DNA from: Liquidambar formosana
Lineage: Eukaryota > Streptophyta > Magnoliopsida > Saxifragales > Altingiaceae
Reading direction: 5' to 3'
DNA: 64,000 bases
NCBI GenBank assembly: GCA_039720395.1
Contig: CM077833.1
Span: forward strand, 30,787,478 to 30,851,477
The translations under genes were made by a program, and so were the position numbers. A model generated the notes under the pieces. The model made no database searches and had not been told where the DNA came from. It was given only the letters and a program-made list of their open reading frames with translations. Each line of letters begins with the position of its first letter. Within the stretch, counting starts at the first letter, position 1. Shown piece after piece: positions 1 through 11,533 of this stretch.

Positions 1-564
1 ATGATGCATGTGTTCTAGCTAACTTCTTATTCTTTCCATAACTCCTAACAATTGAAAGAATTTTGACATATTGTGTTGAGTGTTTATTCTAATAAGTTAA
101 ATTAACACAAAAGTAACAAATAATTAGATTTTCATGTTCAATATATATATATATATAGAATTTATAATTTTTTTTATTTAAATAATATTCATGTGCAACG
201 CACGTATGCCCATATCTAGTAGTAACTAAAAGTACAAATATATCATCTCTAATTGAGCCATCAAAAAAATTGGAGCCATCACCACAATTCATGCTTGTTT
301 GCATGCAAAACAATCTTACAAAAGGCTGGTAAAAACATAATACCGAAAGAAAAAAACAATGATAATTACAAATATTACGAAAGATTACACTCGTAGAATT
401 TGCAAATATATATATATACTCCGTATAAAATAAAATTACATAGTCGTGGCTAAGCGGCTTATAATCCACATACATGGAAAACCACTGGGGGTATTTGGGT
501 GCCTTCCTATACCCACATTAAGAAACTTCAAGTCGGAAGGCACCATTACAAAGAAGTGGTTAGG
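1..564. other. AT-rich region downstream of the kinesin gene
   Basis: This stretch lies 3' of the KIN-6 stop codon, which is read on the minus strand. It is AT-rich and has a short TA run near 140-158. It probably contains the 3' UTR and polyadenylation region of KIN-6. Open frames here have no recognisable protein character, and I see no other gene. Confidence 0.5.
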
Positions 565-3500
565 CTAGCGATGAAGATTGCTCCTGAGCAAATGCAAAAG
601 AGAGAGGCTACCCTGAGTCCTCTTTGTTTCATCTGCAGCCAATTTCTTTTCACCTCTAATTCCCTACAAATTGGACAAAACGCAATCCGAATAGGATTTT
701 GAGAAAACCAGATGAACTATAACAGTAGAATGCATTAATATCAAGTAAGGCAATTTAGATAAACTATAACAGTAGAAACAGAGAATTCACCTTTGGTTTC
801 TCACTCTCATCCTCAAAGTTCAAACCACCAATATCCCTTAATAATAAGGACGAGGCAGGCAAAAGTCTCCTGCTTATTACAACATGATAGACTAGGACTC
901 AGGGGGGAAAAAAATGCATCTTAAGGGAAAACTGTAATTGGTGTTATGATTAAATAAGGCAAGATAAAAAAACAAGCAACAAACCACAAATTTAGCATGA
1001 AATGCCACCCCACTGACCTTTTCGGTTTCTCCACATTCAAACGTTTGCAGCAAGAATTAAGATTAGATTCAGTTTCTGGCACATTACCAACATTACATCC
1101 TCGGGTAAATGCTTCATTTTCATTTAACGAAAGCGGTGGATCCAACAAATTCTAGAAAGACAAAATACAGCCAAAAAAACCAATTCTTACATTATTATCT
1201 TACATTGTAATGTCTATAATGATTTATTAGAAAATGACAAATAAAAATGGAAAAGGAACTTTAAACTATCAATACTCAATTAATTGTGCTTTTCCTCTAG
1301 TATCAACATATCACAATCTTCTCCAGTTCTGCTTTCTATGAAATAATCTTCATCAATCCTCAAAAATATCAATTGATGATTTTATTAACTAGTTAGCTCA
1401 TTTGTTCATGTACAGCACATAGATTGGCAAAATTTATAAAGTACATCCGTTTTCCCATATGAAACAAGAATTAGTAATATCAAAGGGATCAAGAGGAGGC
1501 ATCAACATACGTAATTTAAGATACAACAACTGAACAAGAATGTCAAGGGAAGCTAGCAAGATGTACTTAACAAAATTTCGACTTATCCCGTATGTATACA
1601 CAATCATGTCAATTGTTGACTGGTCACTATAAAGTCACAACACTTCCATAGGGCCAAGCTATTGCCACCACATAAAATACTCTAAGCCCCCCATTTAATT
1701 TACATTTTTAAGGTTTTATGAAAAATATGAAAAAAAATTATGAAAATTAATCACATAGTCTACTAGAAAACATCATTCTGGACAACTTTGTAGATGAAAG
1801 TTTTTCCAAAATCTGTTATTTAAATAAGACTTTTTGGCAATTTTTCATGGAAAATGGAATAAAGATTGTAAATGGCCAAAAAGTCTACTTAAATGATAGA
1901 TTTTGAAAAAAATTTCTTCTACAAAGTTGTTCAGAATGATGTTCTCTAGTGAACAATGTTATTAGTTTTTGTAAAAACCTTTTATATTTTTCATAAAATC
2001 TCAAAAAATGTAAACTAATGGGGGGCTTTGAGTACTTTATGTCGTGACAATAGCCCCACTCACTTCCATATTACACATCAGTAGTTGGTCATTCTTAAAT
2101 TAAAATGGCTAGATTGTTAATGCACATATTGTCATTTTGCACAATGACACCACGACTCAGTCCACATTTACATAATTCAATTCCTTAAATGGAGCCATGT
2201 CAGCAGCTAATACAAGTGTCGGACAGTACAACCTGTGCATGTGCTCATACAAGTGGATAGGCTAATGAATAAACATGATGAAATACCTTGTATTAGGAGA
2301 CAACTAACAAAATATCATAATTTTTGCTGTTGCATGGATACAAGAGACCCTTTAGATGCATAAAAATCATGTATGCAAATACCGATAAACAAGATGAAGT
2401 TAATAACTGGTACATGGCACATATATCTACTGTAGCAACACTGACTAAATTGTGTTTTGCTTACATGTTTTATTTAAGGAAACTTGACCATTATGTTGAA
2501 ACAAGAGAATGTGTATGTGGAAAGCAAGCCGAGCGAAAGATAACATCATTGTGACTTAAGACATAAAACATGAAAAAGAATATTACCTCATCCTTTTCAT
2601 TATGCAGCTGGTTCAGCTCCATTATTGAACAATTGTCATTTTTTACCATAGCAAGTGACTGAGGAGAGCTGACCACTACCTCTGAAAGTCTAGAACCTGT
2701 TACAGATACGCAATCGTATCGAAACAGTAAACTGATAAACAAGGAGGTATCATGTTGACCCTTGAGCAAGTTTATTAGAAAGAAAATGTTGATCCTTAAG
2801 CAAAATTTTGAGATGTATCTCCCATGTGCAGTGAATCAAGATCCACTGCCACCACTAAATAAGACCCATTGATGAGATTTAATATGAAAATTAAAAACCG
2901 GCACAATACAGTGATTATCACCAATCAGATCCTCATCTACTAATAAATTTAACATCGGCTGATCTGATAGAAGCTCATCCAAGAGATTCCATAAGCCAAT
3001 AGTAGGCAAAAGTTTATTATAAGCCATCCAATCTTTGCCCCATACAAAATGAAGAAGAAAATCATTCTTTTTTTAATACCCAATCTCATTGATTTATAAA
3101 GATAAAGATCTCCTAGGTAAGACTAGCTGGGTGCCCCATCCTAGAACACCAGCTGCCCAACGACATGCTCTGCTTGTGTATCTAAAGACCCATATTCTAA
3201 ATTTTTCACAATCATAGAACAAGCAATCATTAAAGCATAGAATAGAAAGGTAAGTATTTGACATCAGACCTGTTACATCCACACTAGAACATGTATCCTC
3301 GATTCCCAGATATTTCAACTTATTCAAATCTTTGACATTGCTCCCATTTCCAGGAGAAGGAACATCCTCCTGACATGTTACATCCGCACTAGAACATGTA
3401 TCATCAATTCCCAGATATTTCAACTCATTCAAATCTTCAACATTGCTCCCATTTCCAGGAGAAGGAACATCCTCCTGACATGTTACATCCGCACTAGAAC

Positions 3501-6500
3501 ATGTATCCTTGATTCCCAGATATTTCAACTTTTTCAAATTTTCAACGTTGCTCCCATTTCCAGGAGAAGGAACATCCTCCTGACATGTTACATCTGCACT
3601 AAGACATGTATCCTCGATTCCCATTGATATCACAGAACATAACTGGCCAAGCATGATAAACAAAATTTGCAAGTGAAATATCCCAAAAAGATAACAATTA
3701 AGCAAGAAAATTGTACACATAAATATAGAACAAATATTAAATAGATAAATAAATAAAAACATTATTGGAACTAATTTCTATCTGCGAACCTCATGAAAAT
3801 TAGAGGCATGTCCCACTAGTCCTGGTGAGTTGTTGGCTCTGGATTCAGAATTAGAACATGAACAGCTGGACTTCAAATCCTCCAGCTGTTTTTCCAGCTC
3901 CAAATTTCTTGTTTTTTCAATCCTAAGGTCATCTCTGAGGCTGTGAATTACATTTTCTGCCACCTGTTTCCAAGTGTAGTTGTAAAAAGGATTGCTTTGA
4001 TTAACTGCTGAAGTTGCATCAATAGCCATATCAAAGCATCATTAAACAAATGTGACGCAAACTCTATGTAATGGTGGAAATTAAAAGTTTTTAAGTTTGC
4101 ACAGCAGTACAGCACGCTAGCAATACTCATTACCTCAAGCTTATCCTTATATTCCTTCAAGACATTCCATAAAGCTTTAGCAAAACCTTGCATGATCTGG
4201 CTGTTTCTCTCTCTCTCTGCCAAGTTAAAGCTATCCGGCTTTAAAGGTCCATTGTCATCAACATTTGATTTGGAAGCTTTCGGTGATTGAACCAAAACTT
4301 CCACAGGTTCAAACTCCTTGAGCTTCTTTGCAGAAACCTCTGTATTAAAATAAGCAAAGCATGTCAAGGTTACTTCTTTTGAAAAACCTAATGACGTCAA
4401 AAAATTGATCAAAGCAAAGCCAACTCAAGAAGAACACTGTAGAAGTCAGCTGCACTTTAAACAACCTTCTTTAGGACGTTGGTGTCCATTTCCAGTGCTC
4501 TTTCCTTCTTTAATCTGAAAAAAAAAAGGTAAAAATCACAATGAGTGATAAAAAGTATATTAAAGAACACTTTAGAGAAAGATAGTTTCCTCAAACTAGA
4601 TCCTTCATCTAGACTTCGAACAGCCCTTCTCATTACGTATTCATAAGCAAGGTATATAAAATCATGTCACAGCACCATGTTGAGCAATAGGACATCCATA
4701 CTCGCACAATGGATTTAGTGCATATTTTGCACGACTTACTTTTCTTATTAAAACCTATTAAAACATACAATTTTTTTTTAAGAAGGAACATAAAATGATT
4801 TAGTCATGCTTTTTCTCATTTATAGACTTTGAACATTTCACTTAGCCAATCAAATTCCTAATAGTTTTAGCTCCAAAAAAACCCACTCAATAACGAAAAC
4901 TGAAAAGCAGCATTTAAGAATATCAACCATATCATCTATCTTCCCAAAATTCATTTATAAGGTATAATTGCTTACACATCTGCTATATTTATTGTAAGGG
5001 CAAATGGCCAATTGTACGTTGTATTGTCAATTTAACCACTACTCCCCCCCCCCCCCCCCCCCTTCTTTTCTTTTCTAGGACTTCAACATACCCTAGGCAA
5101 CACTCTTGTCTATTTTTACTAGAACTACTGGATGCTTTCCATTAGTCATAGTGTTTTCCTTGCTCTTTTTGAACCTATAAGTTCATTTGGAATATTTTGT
5201 AGAGATACTATGAATAGTTATCCATCTTACCCATGTTATCTCAGCATGCCTCACTTTTTTAAAAGCAAAAATAGGTTTCATTGTGTTTCCTCCAAGTGAT
5301 GATTTCATTCGTGTTTTTGTGCATACTGATGCCTATCTAAATTTCTATTAATCCCAAGTTATGATGCCCACCCTAATTCCAATATTGAAAGCCATGAAGA
5401 GACATAATAATGATAATGATAATAAAAAGGAAATACCGCATAAACATCAAGGCCACTGAATTTAAATCTTTTGGGCTGCTCAAATCTGGGCAAGGTCTGA
5501 AATTGCCTCTTATTACAAATCAAATTGGATGGTTCTTCAACATTATGAAACCTAAATCAATTAACAAGAATTAACACCAAAGAATATAAATATAAATATG
5601 AAACATGAAATATATATAAGAGCTGAATATGGAGTTTTACTTTATTTTCATATAAGGTGAAGCCTGTCGTAGAAGAAAGGATGTATCAAGATAGTCTTCT
5701 TCTCCCGACTTAACAGTTAAAATCTGCAAACATAATAACAAGAAACCCATAGGATATTTTCATAATTGTATAACAAATAATGATTCGAGATTACTGATTA
5801 GACCACAGAAGACTCTCATGAATGAATAACAACATTATCCAATACGCAATTTACTGAGCTTAAATAAGCCAAAGTCGGAAATAAATACTGCATACCAAAG
5901 TCATCCGCTTCTTGCCTTCCAAATAATCTCTCAAGTACCTGGTTAGCTGTTCAAAAGTAAAATGACTTTCTATTCTTTATGCATACTTCAAAGTAATTGA
6001 GTTTCTAAGGACAGTTTGCAGCAATAACTAAATGCAAAGAAAGAACCACTTTGTGTCACACAAAAGAGGAGGGGGTAAAAAGGAGGAAAATGAGAAAACC
6101 ACCTGGGCTAGTAACATATGGGATGAATAGATAAGTAAGCTCACCAGAGAGTTTTGGAAGTGCTTCTGCAATGGCTTCTTGGGGTTCTTCTGGTGCTCCA
6201 ATAATGACTGAAAACAAATAAAACGAATTTTGAACAAATGGAGAGGAAGAAGAGGGTGAGAGAGTGAGGGAAAGTAGATTACTGTAGTTCAATTGACAAG
6301 TATGGAACAAATAAAAACTTTTTTCTTAGATGCCGAACTAATGTCATTGATAATTAAATTCATCAAAACTGGTATGAGAATGACTCTTAGATCCACGAAA
6401 GTTAAGATTACATACTCTTAGGCATAAACCAAAAACCATTGATGTGTTGTTGATGAAATTACTTTCAAGCAATCTAGTACCCTGCAAAGCAGAAAACCAA

Positions 6501-9217
6501 AGTTAACATCTAAGGCACCAAAGCAATGTTCTTGACTCAAAAATCAAGTAGAAAACCTACTGAAATGTAAACCATTTAACCACCAAATTATCCCCCAAAA
6601 AATTTCATAGGACCCAACAAAGCAAAAATAATCATACATGTGGATCCTAGGTAAAAAAACCAAAACTGACCAGTCAGTGGCTAAAATGATATAAAAGATT
6701 AAAGAGGTATTCAAGGAGAAAATGTTGAATGTACACTGTACATTGTACAGTCAATGAATAAATAACAAGAAAAAAAATACCGATTGTACAAAAGAGAATA
6801 AATAAATTCTAGCATTTAATTCATGTCAAGAGGAAACTAAAACCATAGTTTGAGAACCTTTTAGCATTACCTTTCGGCTTTCAGTCACAATGTAACCCTA
6901 GGTGGACCTATATTTGTGCCCTACTCTTGCTAGTGTAGTATGTATGGCTCCCTTTTGTCATATTATAAGAGATATTCTTTCTAAATTTGTGTGCATTAAT
7001 GCATTTATGAACACACACCCATGCACACAAATATACACACAGATTTTCATCCAGCAAGAAACAATACAAAAATAAGAACACTTCTATTTAAATAAAATTA
7101 TTGTGGCTGAGACCAAGACTTTGTTGAGTTAAGCTGAGTTCTTGCGCTCTTCTTCTTCATATATTTTTCCAACAATTCTCCAAAGTTTCACTTAATAAAA
7201 TAAAATCAATAATTCTTAATTAGAAGTTTCATGAAAAAAATTTCAATAAACTTTGGGTGGGAGGTGGGGAGGTTAAGACCTGATTCCCAGTTTTCTTTTC
7301 TCTTTCAGCTCCAGCAAGGTCAACAATAGTCAAGACAGCATTGTTTGATTGAACATCAGCTTCTCCTTCAGACTTTTCTAGAGCACAGCGAATGCTAATG
7401 ATGCACTGTGACCGGCTGCAAGCGTGTTAAGAAATAATAAAAACTAACAACTGCAATGGTGTAAATATTTCATAATCCATTGCAAACAAGCCTACAATTT
7501 ACTAATGGTTTAAGAAAAAGAAATTCCAGGATTTAATTATAATAATAACAATATTAATAATTATAAACAGATGATTAATTAGTTGGCATGAACCTTGACT
7601 GGCTATTCGTATTAGTCATAGCAGTAGCACGTTTTAGCATTCCTCTTCCTATTAAGGACTCCGCCTGTGCAACATCAGAAATGATGACCTGTTTCCAATT
7701 ACCAAGCAAACATATTAACTCGTTAAGTCACTATAAAATACACACACATCAGGAGTAGAAACTAGCTGATGTAATAGTAACATAAAACAGAATTAAATAT
7801 CAACCTCCTGAAGACCCTTTATTGTTGACTGTTGCATGAATAAATCACCACCGTTTGGAGATAAGTCTAATACCCTTTCTCCTTTTCCTCGTTCAGAATA
7901 TATTTCAAACATAGATATATAAAATGACCTGAAAATGTAACTAACTCAATCAATCGTTTTGCTATAAACTGTCCAGAGATTTTAATATTGAGAATTTCGC
8001 ATTGCACTATGGGCGTCCATATATTAAGGGTGACAACAATTAAACTATGAAAATACATGTAATTCTCTGTGTTTGGTTTCTTGGTTACTGAACCAGACTA
8101 GACCGATAAACCCCAAATCAGAAATGTTGTGGAGCTTGGCTATGTTTGATAACTTCTCATACAACATCAGCATTTCCAAATTACAAAAATATGCTAAATA
8201 AATAACAAAATGACAAGAAAACGAAAGCTACCTTGACAGCTCAAAATTTATAGCAAGGACACAATAATAAAAGCTAGGAGTCATGTTACCTCGATGTCTC
8301 AGAACCACTAACTCCAGTCTGCTTAAAAATCCGTCGCAGCACAAGAGGTACCATACCAGGCTCCCTAGGACTTCCAAAAACTGTATGTGTCTTGCCAGAG
8401 CCACTAGGCCCCAATGCCGCGAACATCCCACTTTTCCCCCCCAGGAAATCCTCCACAAGAGGATTCACCATCGTCTCATATACTTCATCCTATAGACAAT
8501 TTTGGAATAGATACAAAAATTGACTTTGAAATGTATTGGTTGCCCATAAACAGAAAAACGAAAAGAAAATATTGAACACGGCCAAATAATGAAAACTCAG
8601 ATTCCAAATCTTAATTTCTAATATTTCTTCCCAATTTTCTCAGCAGTCAAACGGAATGTACGAAAGGAAAAGGAAAATAAAAGAAAAGAAAGAACTGATA
8701 CCTGAGAAGAATCAGCAGAGAAGACATGAGAAAAGCCTTCGTACACTTCAGATTTGATCCTTTTAAGATCCTGCAAAGCTGAAGATGGGGATAATGTTAC
8801 CGACCGAGAATCATTGACCGTAATACAAATCTCGCACTTCTTCTTCTTATTCTTCTCGTTTGCAGTGTTTTTCGTAGATGGATTTTGAGGCCACACGTTT
8901 TTGGCGCTTAACTTGGAAGTTTGATCTCCATTCTTTCCGAATTTTCCAGGACCTTGGAGTGGCTTGAGAGGACGGATTCTGAGAAACACTTTGAGATTCT
9001 CGGCAACACCAGCTTCGCCGGACGAAGTGGGGAAGTTTGGCTGAGGATTTTGAGCGACTTGTATGGATAGAATGTCGTCCATCGGAAATGACGGAATGTC
9101 TTGCAGCGCTGATAGAGAGTGGGGTATTGGAGGAGCAGCGGTGTTTGATGGCGTAGGCCTAGCCTTCCGATGGGGGTTTCTTCGAATTGTCGCTGTGTTA
9201 GGGCATTGAGTCTCCAT
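565..9217 (-). CDS. KIN6: Kinesin-like motor protein, plant KIN-6 type, 18 exons
   Basis: Predicted ATP-driven microtubule motor of about 890 aa. Exons, in sense order: 9217-8702, 8489-8290, 7928-7805, 7688-7594, 7415-7280, 6481-6416, 6207-6145, 5946-5896, 5723-5641, 5551-5437, 4514-4466, 4339-4134, 3963-3790, 3642-3270, 2696-2587, 1151-1018, 869-791, 663-565. Every junction is GT-AG and every phase joins without a stop. Motor signatures are the P-loop GPSGSGKTHT near residue 199, switch I with NSQSSRSQ near 308-315, and switch II VDLAGAERE near 343. Switch I has Q where most kinesins have H. The N-terminal ~80 residues are proline-rich, followed by LKVFLRIRPL. After the motor, a helical charged segment (exons 12-13) precedes three 35-residue tandem repeats in exon 14. 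The tail ends with RRLLPASSLLLRDIG and a basic segment. Family assignment rests on the motor and on the SFYISMFEIYSERGKGER segment. The closest match I know is Arabidopsis AT1G20060. A palindromic MITE sits in the intron at 1152-2586. Confidence 0.9.
1651..2061. mobile_element. Foldback MITE, 9-bp TSD type, copy 1 (in KIN-6 intron)
   Basis: A 411-bp end-to-end imperfect palindrome flanked by perfect 9-bp direct repeats ACTTCCATA (1642-1650 and 2062-2070). Its left end GGGCCAAGCTATTGCC mirrors the right end GACAATAGCCCCACTC. The core shares the AACATCATT and GACAACTTTGTAG motifs with eight other palindromic copies in the window. The 9-bp duplication suggests the Mutator superfamily. It has no coding capacity. 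It lies wholly inside an intron between the exons at 2587-2696 and 1018-1151. Confidence 0.85.
3271..3621 (-). repeat. Coding tandem repeat, 105 bp x 3 plus a partial unit
   Basis: Within KIN-6 exon 14, three almost identical 105-bp units (3621-3517, 3516-3412, 3411-3307) and a 36-bp partial unit follow one another in frame. Each encodes 35 residues that begin GI(E/K/D)DTC, continue ADVTCQEDVPSPGNGSNV and end LKYL. The near identity at DNA level implies recent expansion. Such a unit is a likely site of copy-number polymorphism. Confidence 0.9.
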
Positions 9218-9247
9218 TGTCTCCCTCTATCTTCCCCTTCTCTTCTC

Positions 9248-9260
9248 TTTTGGCGGAAAG
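9248..9260. promoter_or_regulatory. E2F-like site upstream of KIN-6
   Basis: TTTTGGCGGAAAG lies about 30-45 bp upstream of the KIN-6 ATG. TTTGGCGG fits the plant E2F core WTTSSCSS. About 30 bp further upstream, AAACGGCTTA (9292-9301) contains the AACGG core of mitosis-specific MSA elements. Both fit a cell-cycle-regulated kinesin, but the sites are short and could be chance. Confidence 0.35.
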
Positions 9261-9313
9261 AACTCTTTTTGAATTGGGAAACAGGGAAAGCAAACGGCTT
9301 AAATAATTTCAGA

Positions 9314-9320
9314 ATTTATA
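9314..9320 (-). promoter_or_regulatory. Probable TATA box of KIN-6
   Basis: TATAAAT on the minus strand lies about 97 bp upstream of the KIN-6 start codon. This is a plausible distance for a short 5' UTR of roughly 65-70 nt. Confidence 0.45.
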
Positions 9321-9606
9321 CGGAACGAGAGAACAATAACCGGTCGAAACGCTAATGGCAATAGACCGGGTTCGTGTAATCAGGTGAATAGGACTTAATT
9401 AAGGGCTCGATTAGTCCTTCAATAATTAAACAATTCCAGTGGATTTCAGCACTATACATTGAGGATAGATGTATTAATTATAGAATTTATACACTAAACT
9501 AGCCAATTTAAGGCCTGATTTCAAGCTCAAAGTCTGACCTGTGAAAATTCATAGGGGCCGCGATCAACAACGCATAAATGGTTTTGGAAAGAAATGATTT
9601 TGGAAA

Positions 9607-10004
9607 CGGAACGGCTATTGCAACCCCCCATTTTTATCACCCCACCCCTTTTCTTTTGATTTTTAAGATTTCATGAAAAATATAAAAGGTTTTTATAAAA
9701 ACTGGTTACTTAGTCCACTAGAAAACATCATTTTAAACAACTTTGTAGGAAAATATTTTTCCAAAATTTATCGTTTAAGTAAACATTTTGGAAAAAAATA
9801 AAATAAATGTTATAAATGATGAAAAAGTATATTCAAACGATATATTTAGGAAAAACTTTCTTCCACAAAACTGTTCAAAATGATATTTTCTAGTGAACAT
9901 CATGACCAGTTTTCATAAAAACCTTTTATATTTTGCATAAAACCTTAAAAACTGAAAGGATGGGGGGTATGGTGATAAGAACGGGGGCTGCAATAGGCGT
10001 TCCC
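9607..10004. mobile_element. Foldback MITE, 9-bp TSD type, copy 2
   Basis: A 398-bp palindromic element beginning CGGAACGGCTATTGCAACCC and ending in the inverted counterpart. It is flanked by perfect 9-bp repeats TTTTGGAAA (9598-9606 and 10005-10013). The two arms pair over almost their full length around a short loop near 9800. It belongs to the 'GGCTATTGCAACCCCC' subfamily with the copies at 10065, 32062 and 46945. It inserted in the KIN-6 upstream region, about 400 bp before the start codon. Confidence 0.85.
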
Positions 10005-10064
10005 TTTTGGAAAAACAAATTATCCCGGGCCATTAGTTGGGGTTAGGCTTGAGAAATTAAGAAG

Positions 10065-10465
10065 AGAAAAATGGCTATTGCAACCCCCCATTCTTATCAC
10101 CCCACCTCCCATCCCTTAAGTTTTTATGGTTTTATGCAAAATATGAAAGGTTTTTATGAAAACCCGCGGTGATATCGACTAGAAAACATCACTTTGAACA
10201 ACTTTGTAAAAGAAAGTTTTTCCTAAATCTATCGTTTAGATATACTTTTTAACCATTTATAGCCTTTATTTCATTTTTTGCCAAAAAATCAACTTAAACG
10301 ATAGATTTTGGAAAAACTTTCTCCTGCAAAGTTGCTCAAAATGATGTTTCCTAGAAGACCATGCAACCGGTTTTTGAAAAAACCTTTCATATTTTTCATG
10401 AAATCTTAAAAACCAAAAGGAAAGGGGTGGGGTTATAAGAATAGGGGGTTGCAATAGCCGTTCCC
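10065..10465. mobile_element. Foldback MITE, 9-bp TSD type, copy 3
   Basis: A 401-bp palindromic element with the same termini as the copy 60 bp away. It is flanked by perfect 9-bp repeats ATTAAGAAG (10056-10064 and 10466-10474). The left terminus has about two extra bases in an A run. Two copies lying side by side with different target duplications are independent insertions, not a local duplication. Confidence 0.85.
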
Positions 10466-10474
10466 ATTAAGAAG

Positions 10475-11533
10475 ATGGGCGACCTGACTGTTGCCAGGTC
10501 ATATCCCGGAAAGACCTTGCCCAAGCCCAAAAAAACTTAGGTCCGGTTGCCTACTCAAACCTATATTATATTTGAAACAACATGGTCTACTTGAAGCCAA
10601 TCCATTTTAAAACTAAACAATTCTAAACCGACCAAGATTGTAAATAATCGTTGTTAAGGTATGTTCTCATTTTAAACATTCTTCAACAACTTTGAATTGC
10701 AAATTGTTACAACTACTTGTGCCAGTGGGCAAAGTGCCTCAAGCCCTCAGGATATGACTGCAACTCGCTTCCTCTTAAAAGAGAGGAGTTGGGTTCAATG
10801 GGAATACATGGGACAGAATGCAATGCTATATCAATTATCAACCGAGGAATCCCACGGATAAATTTATCAGGTGATATAGCTTTGCTTTTGGAATACTATG
10901 GGACACTTCACACCTAGTTTTTTTTTATTTAATTACAAATATGTCACCACCACATCAACCAATGTGCTATGATCTAATTGCCCACCTCTCACCCTTCCCA
11001 ACCCCACCCCCCCAAAAAATAAAAAATAAAAAATAAAAAATAAAAAACTTATATGGTGTAGACAAAGCAAGGTGACTTAGTCTTATAGAAATTTGAAATT
11101 GGAATAATTTGGTTTAGGCTCAGATGTAGCAAAAACAACTTATGTTAACTCTCTTCAATTTGACCTCAAAGTGAACTAAACTGTTCAACACCCCCCCCCT
11201 CCTTCCCAAAAAAGGAATAAAAAAAAAAAAAGAAACGAAAAATTCAGCCTATGGTCATTGTGACATTCTCCCATTCACATGTACGAGCTCAGAAGTAATT
11301 ATTACCGCGAAAAAAAAAAAAAAAAGAAAGAAAGAAAGAAAGAAAGAAAGAAGGGAAATAAAGCATCTTATATACAGCTTAACAGAGTATCACACACAGC
11401 AACCACAGAAAACACGACCAACCTATCCCCACACATTCTTCGTTCACCCTGGTTTCCCAGTCAAAGACAGATTATTACACATTTGTTTCATTTTTATTTA
11501 ACCAAAAATAGTCAGGGGCAGGCACCAAACCAT
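10475..11533. other. Intergenic region between CLV1 and KIN-6
   Basis: AT-rich DNA downstream of CLV1. It has a run of AAAAAT units near 11019-11048, a C run near 11190, and an A run followed by GAAA units near 11310-11350. I see no gene. The part next to 11533 probably holds the CLV1 3' UTR. Confidence 0.5.

Noticed and set aside
499..702. Plus-strand frame of 67 codons
   Set aside because: It lies opposite the last KIN-6 exon (663-565), whose phase joins the previous exon and ends with a stop. The plus-strand frame is a shadow.
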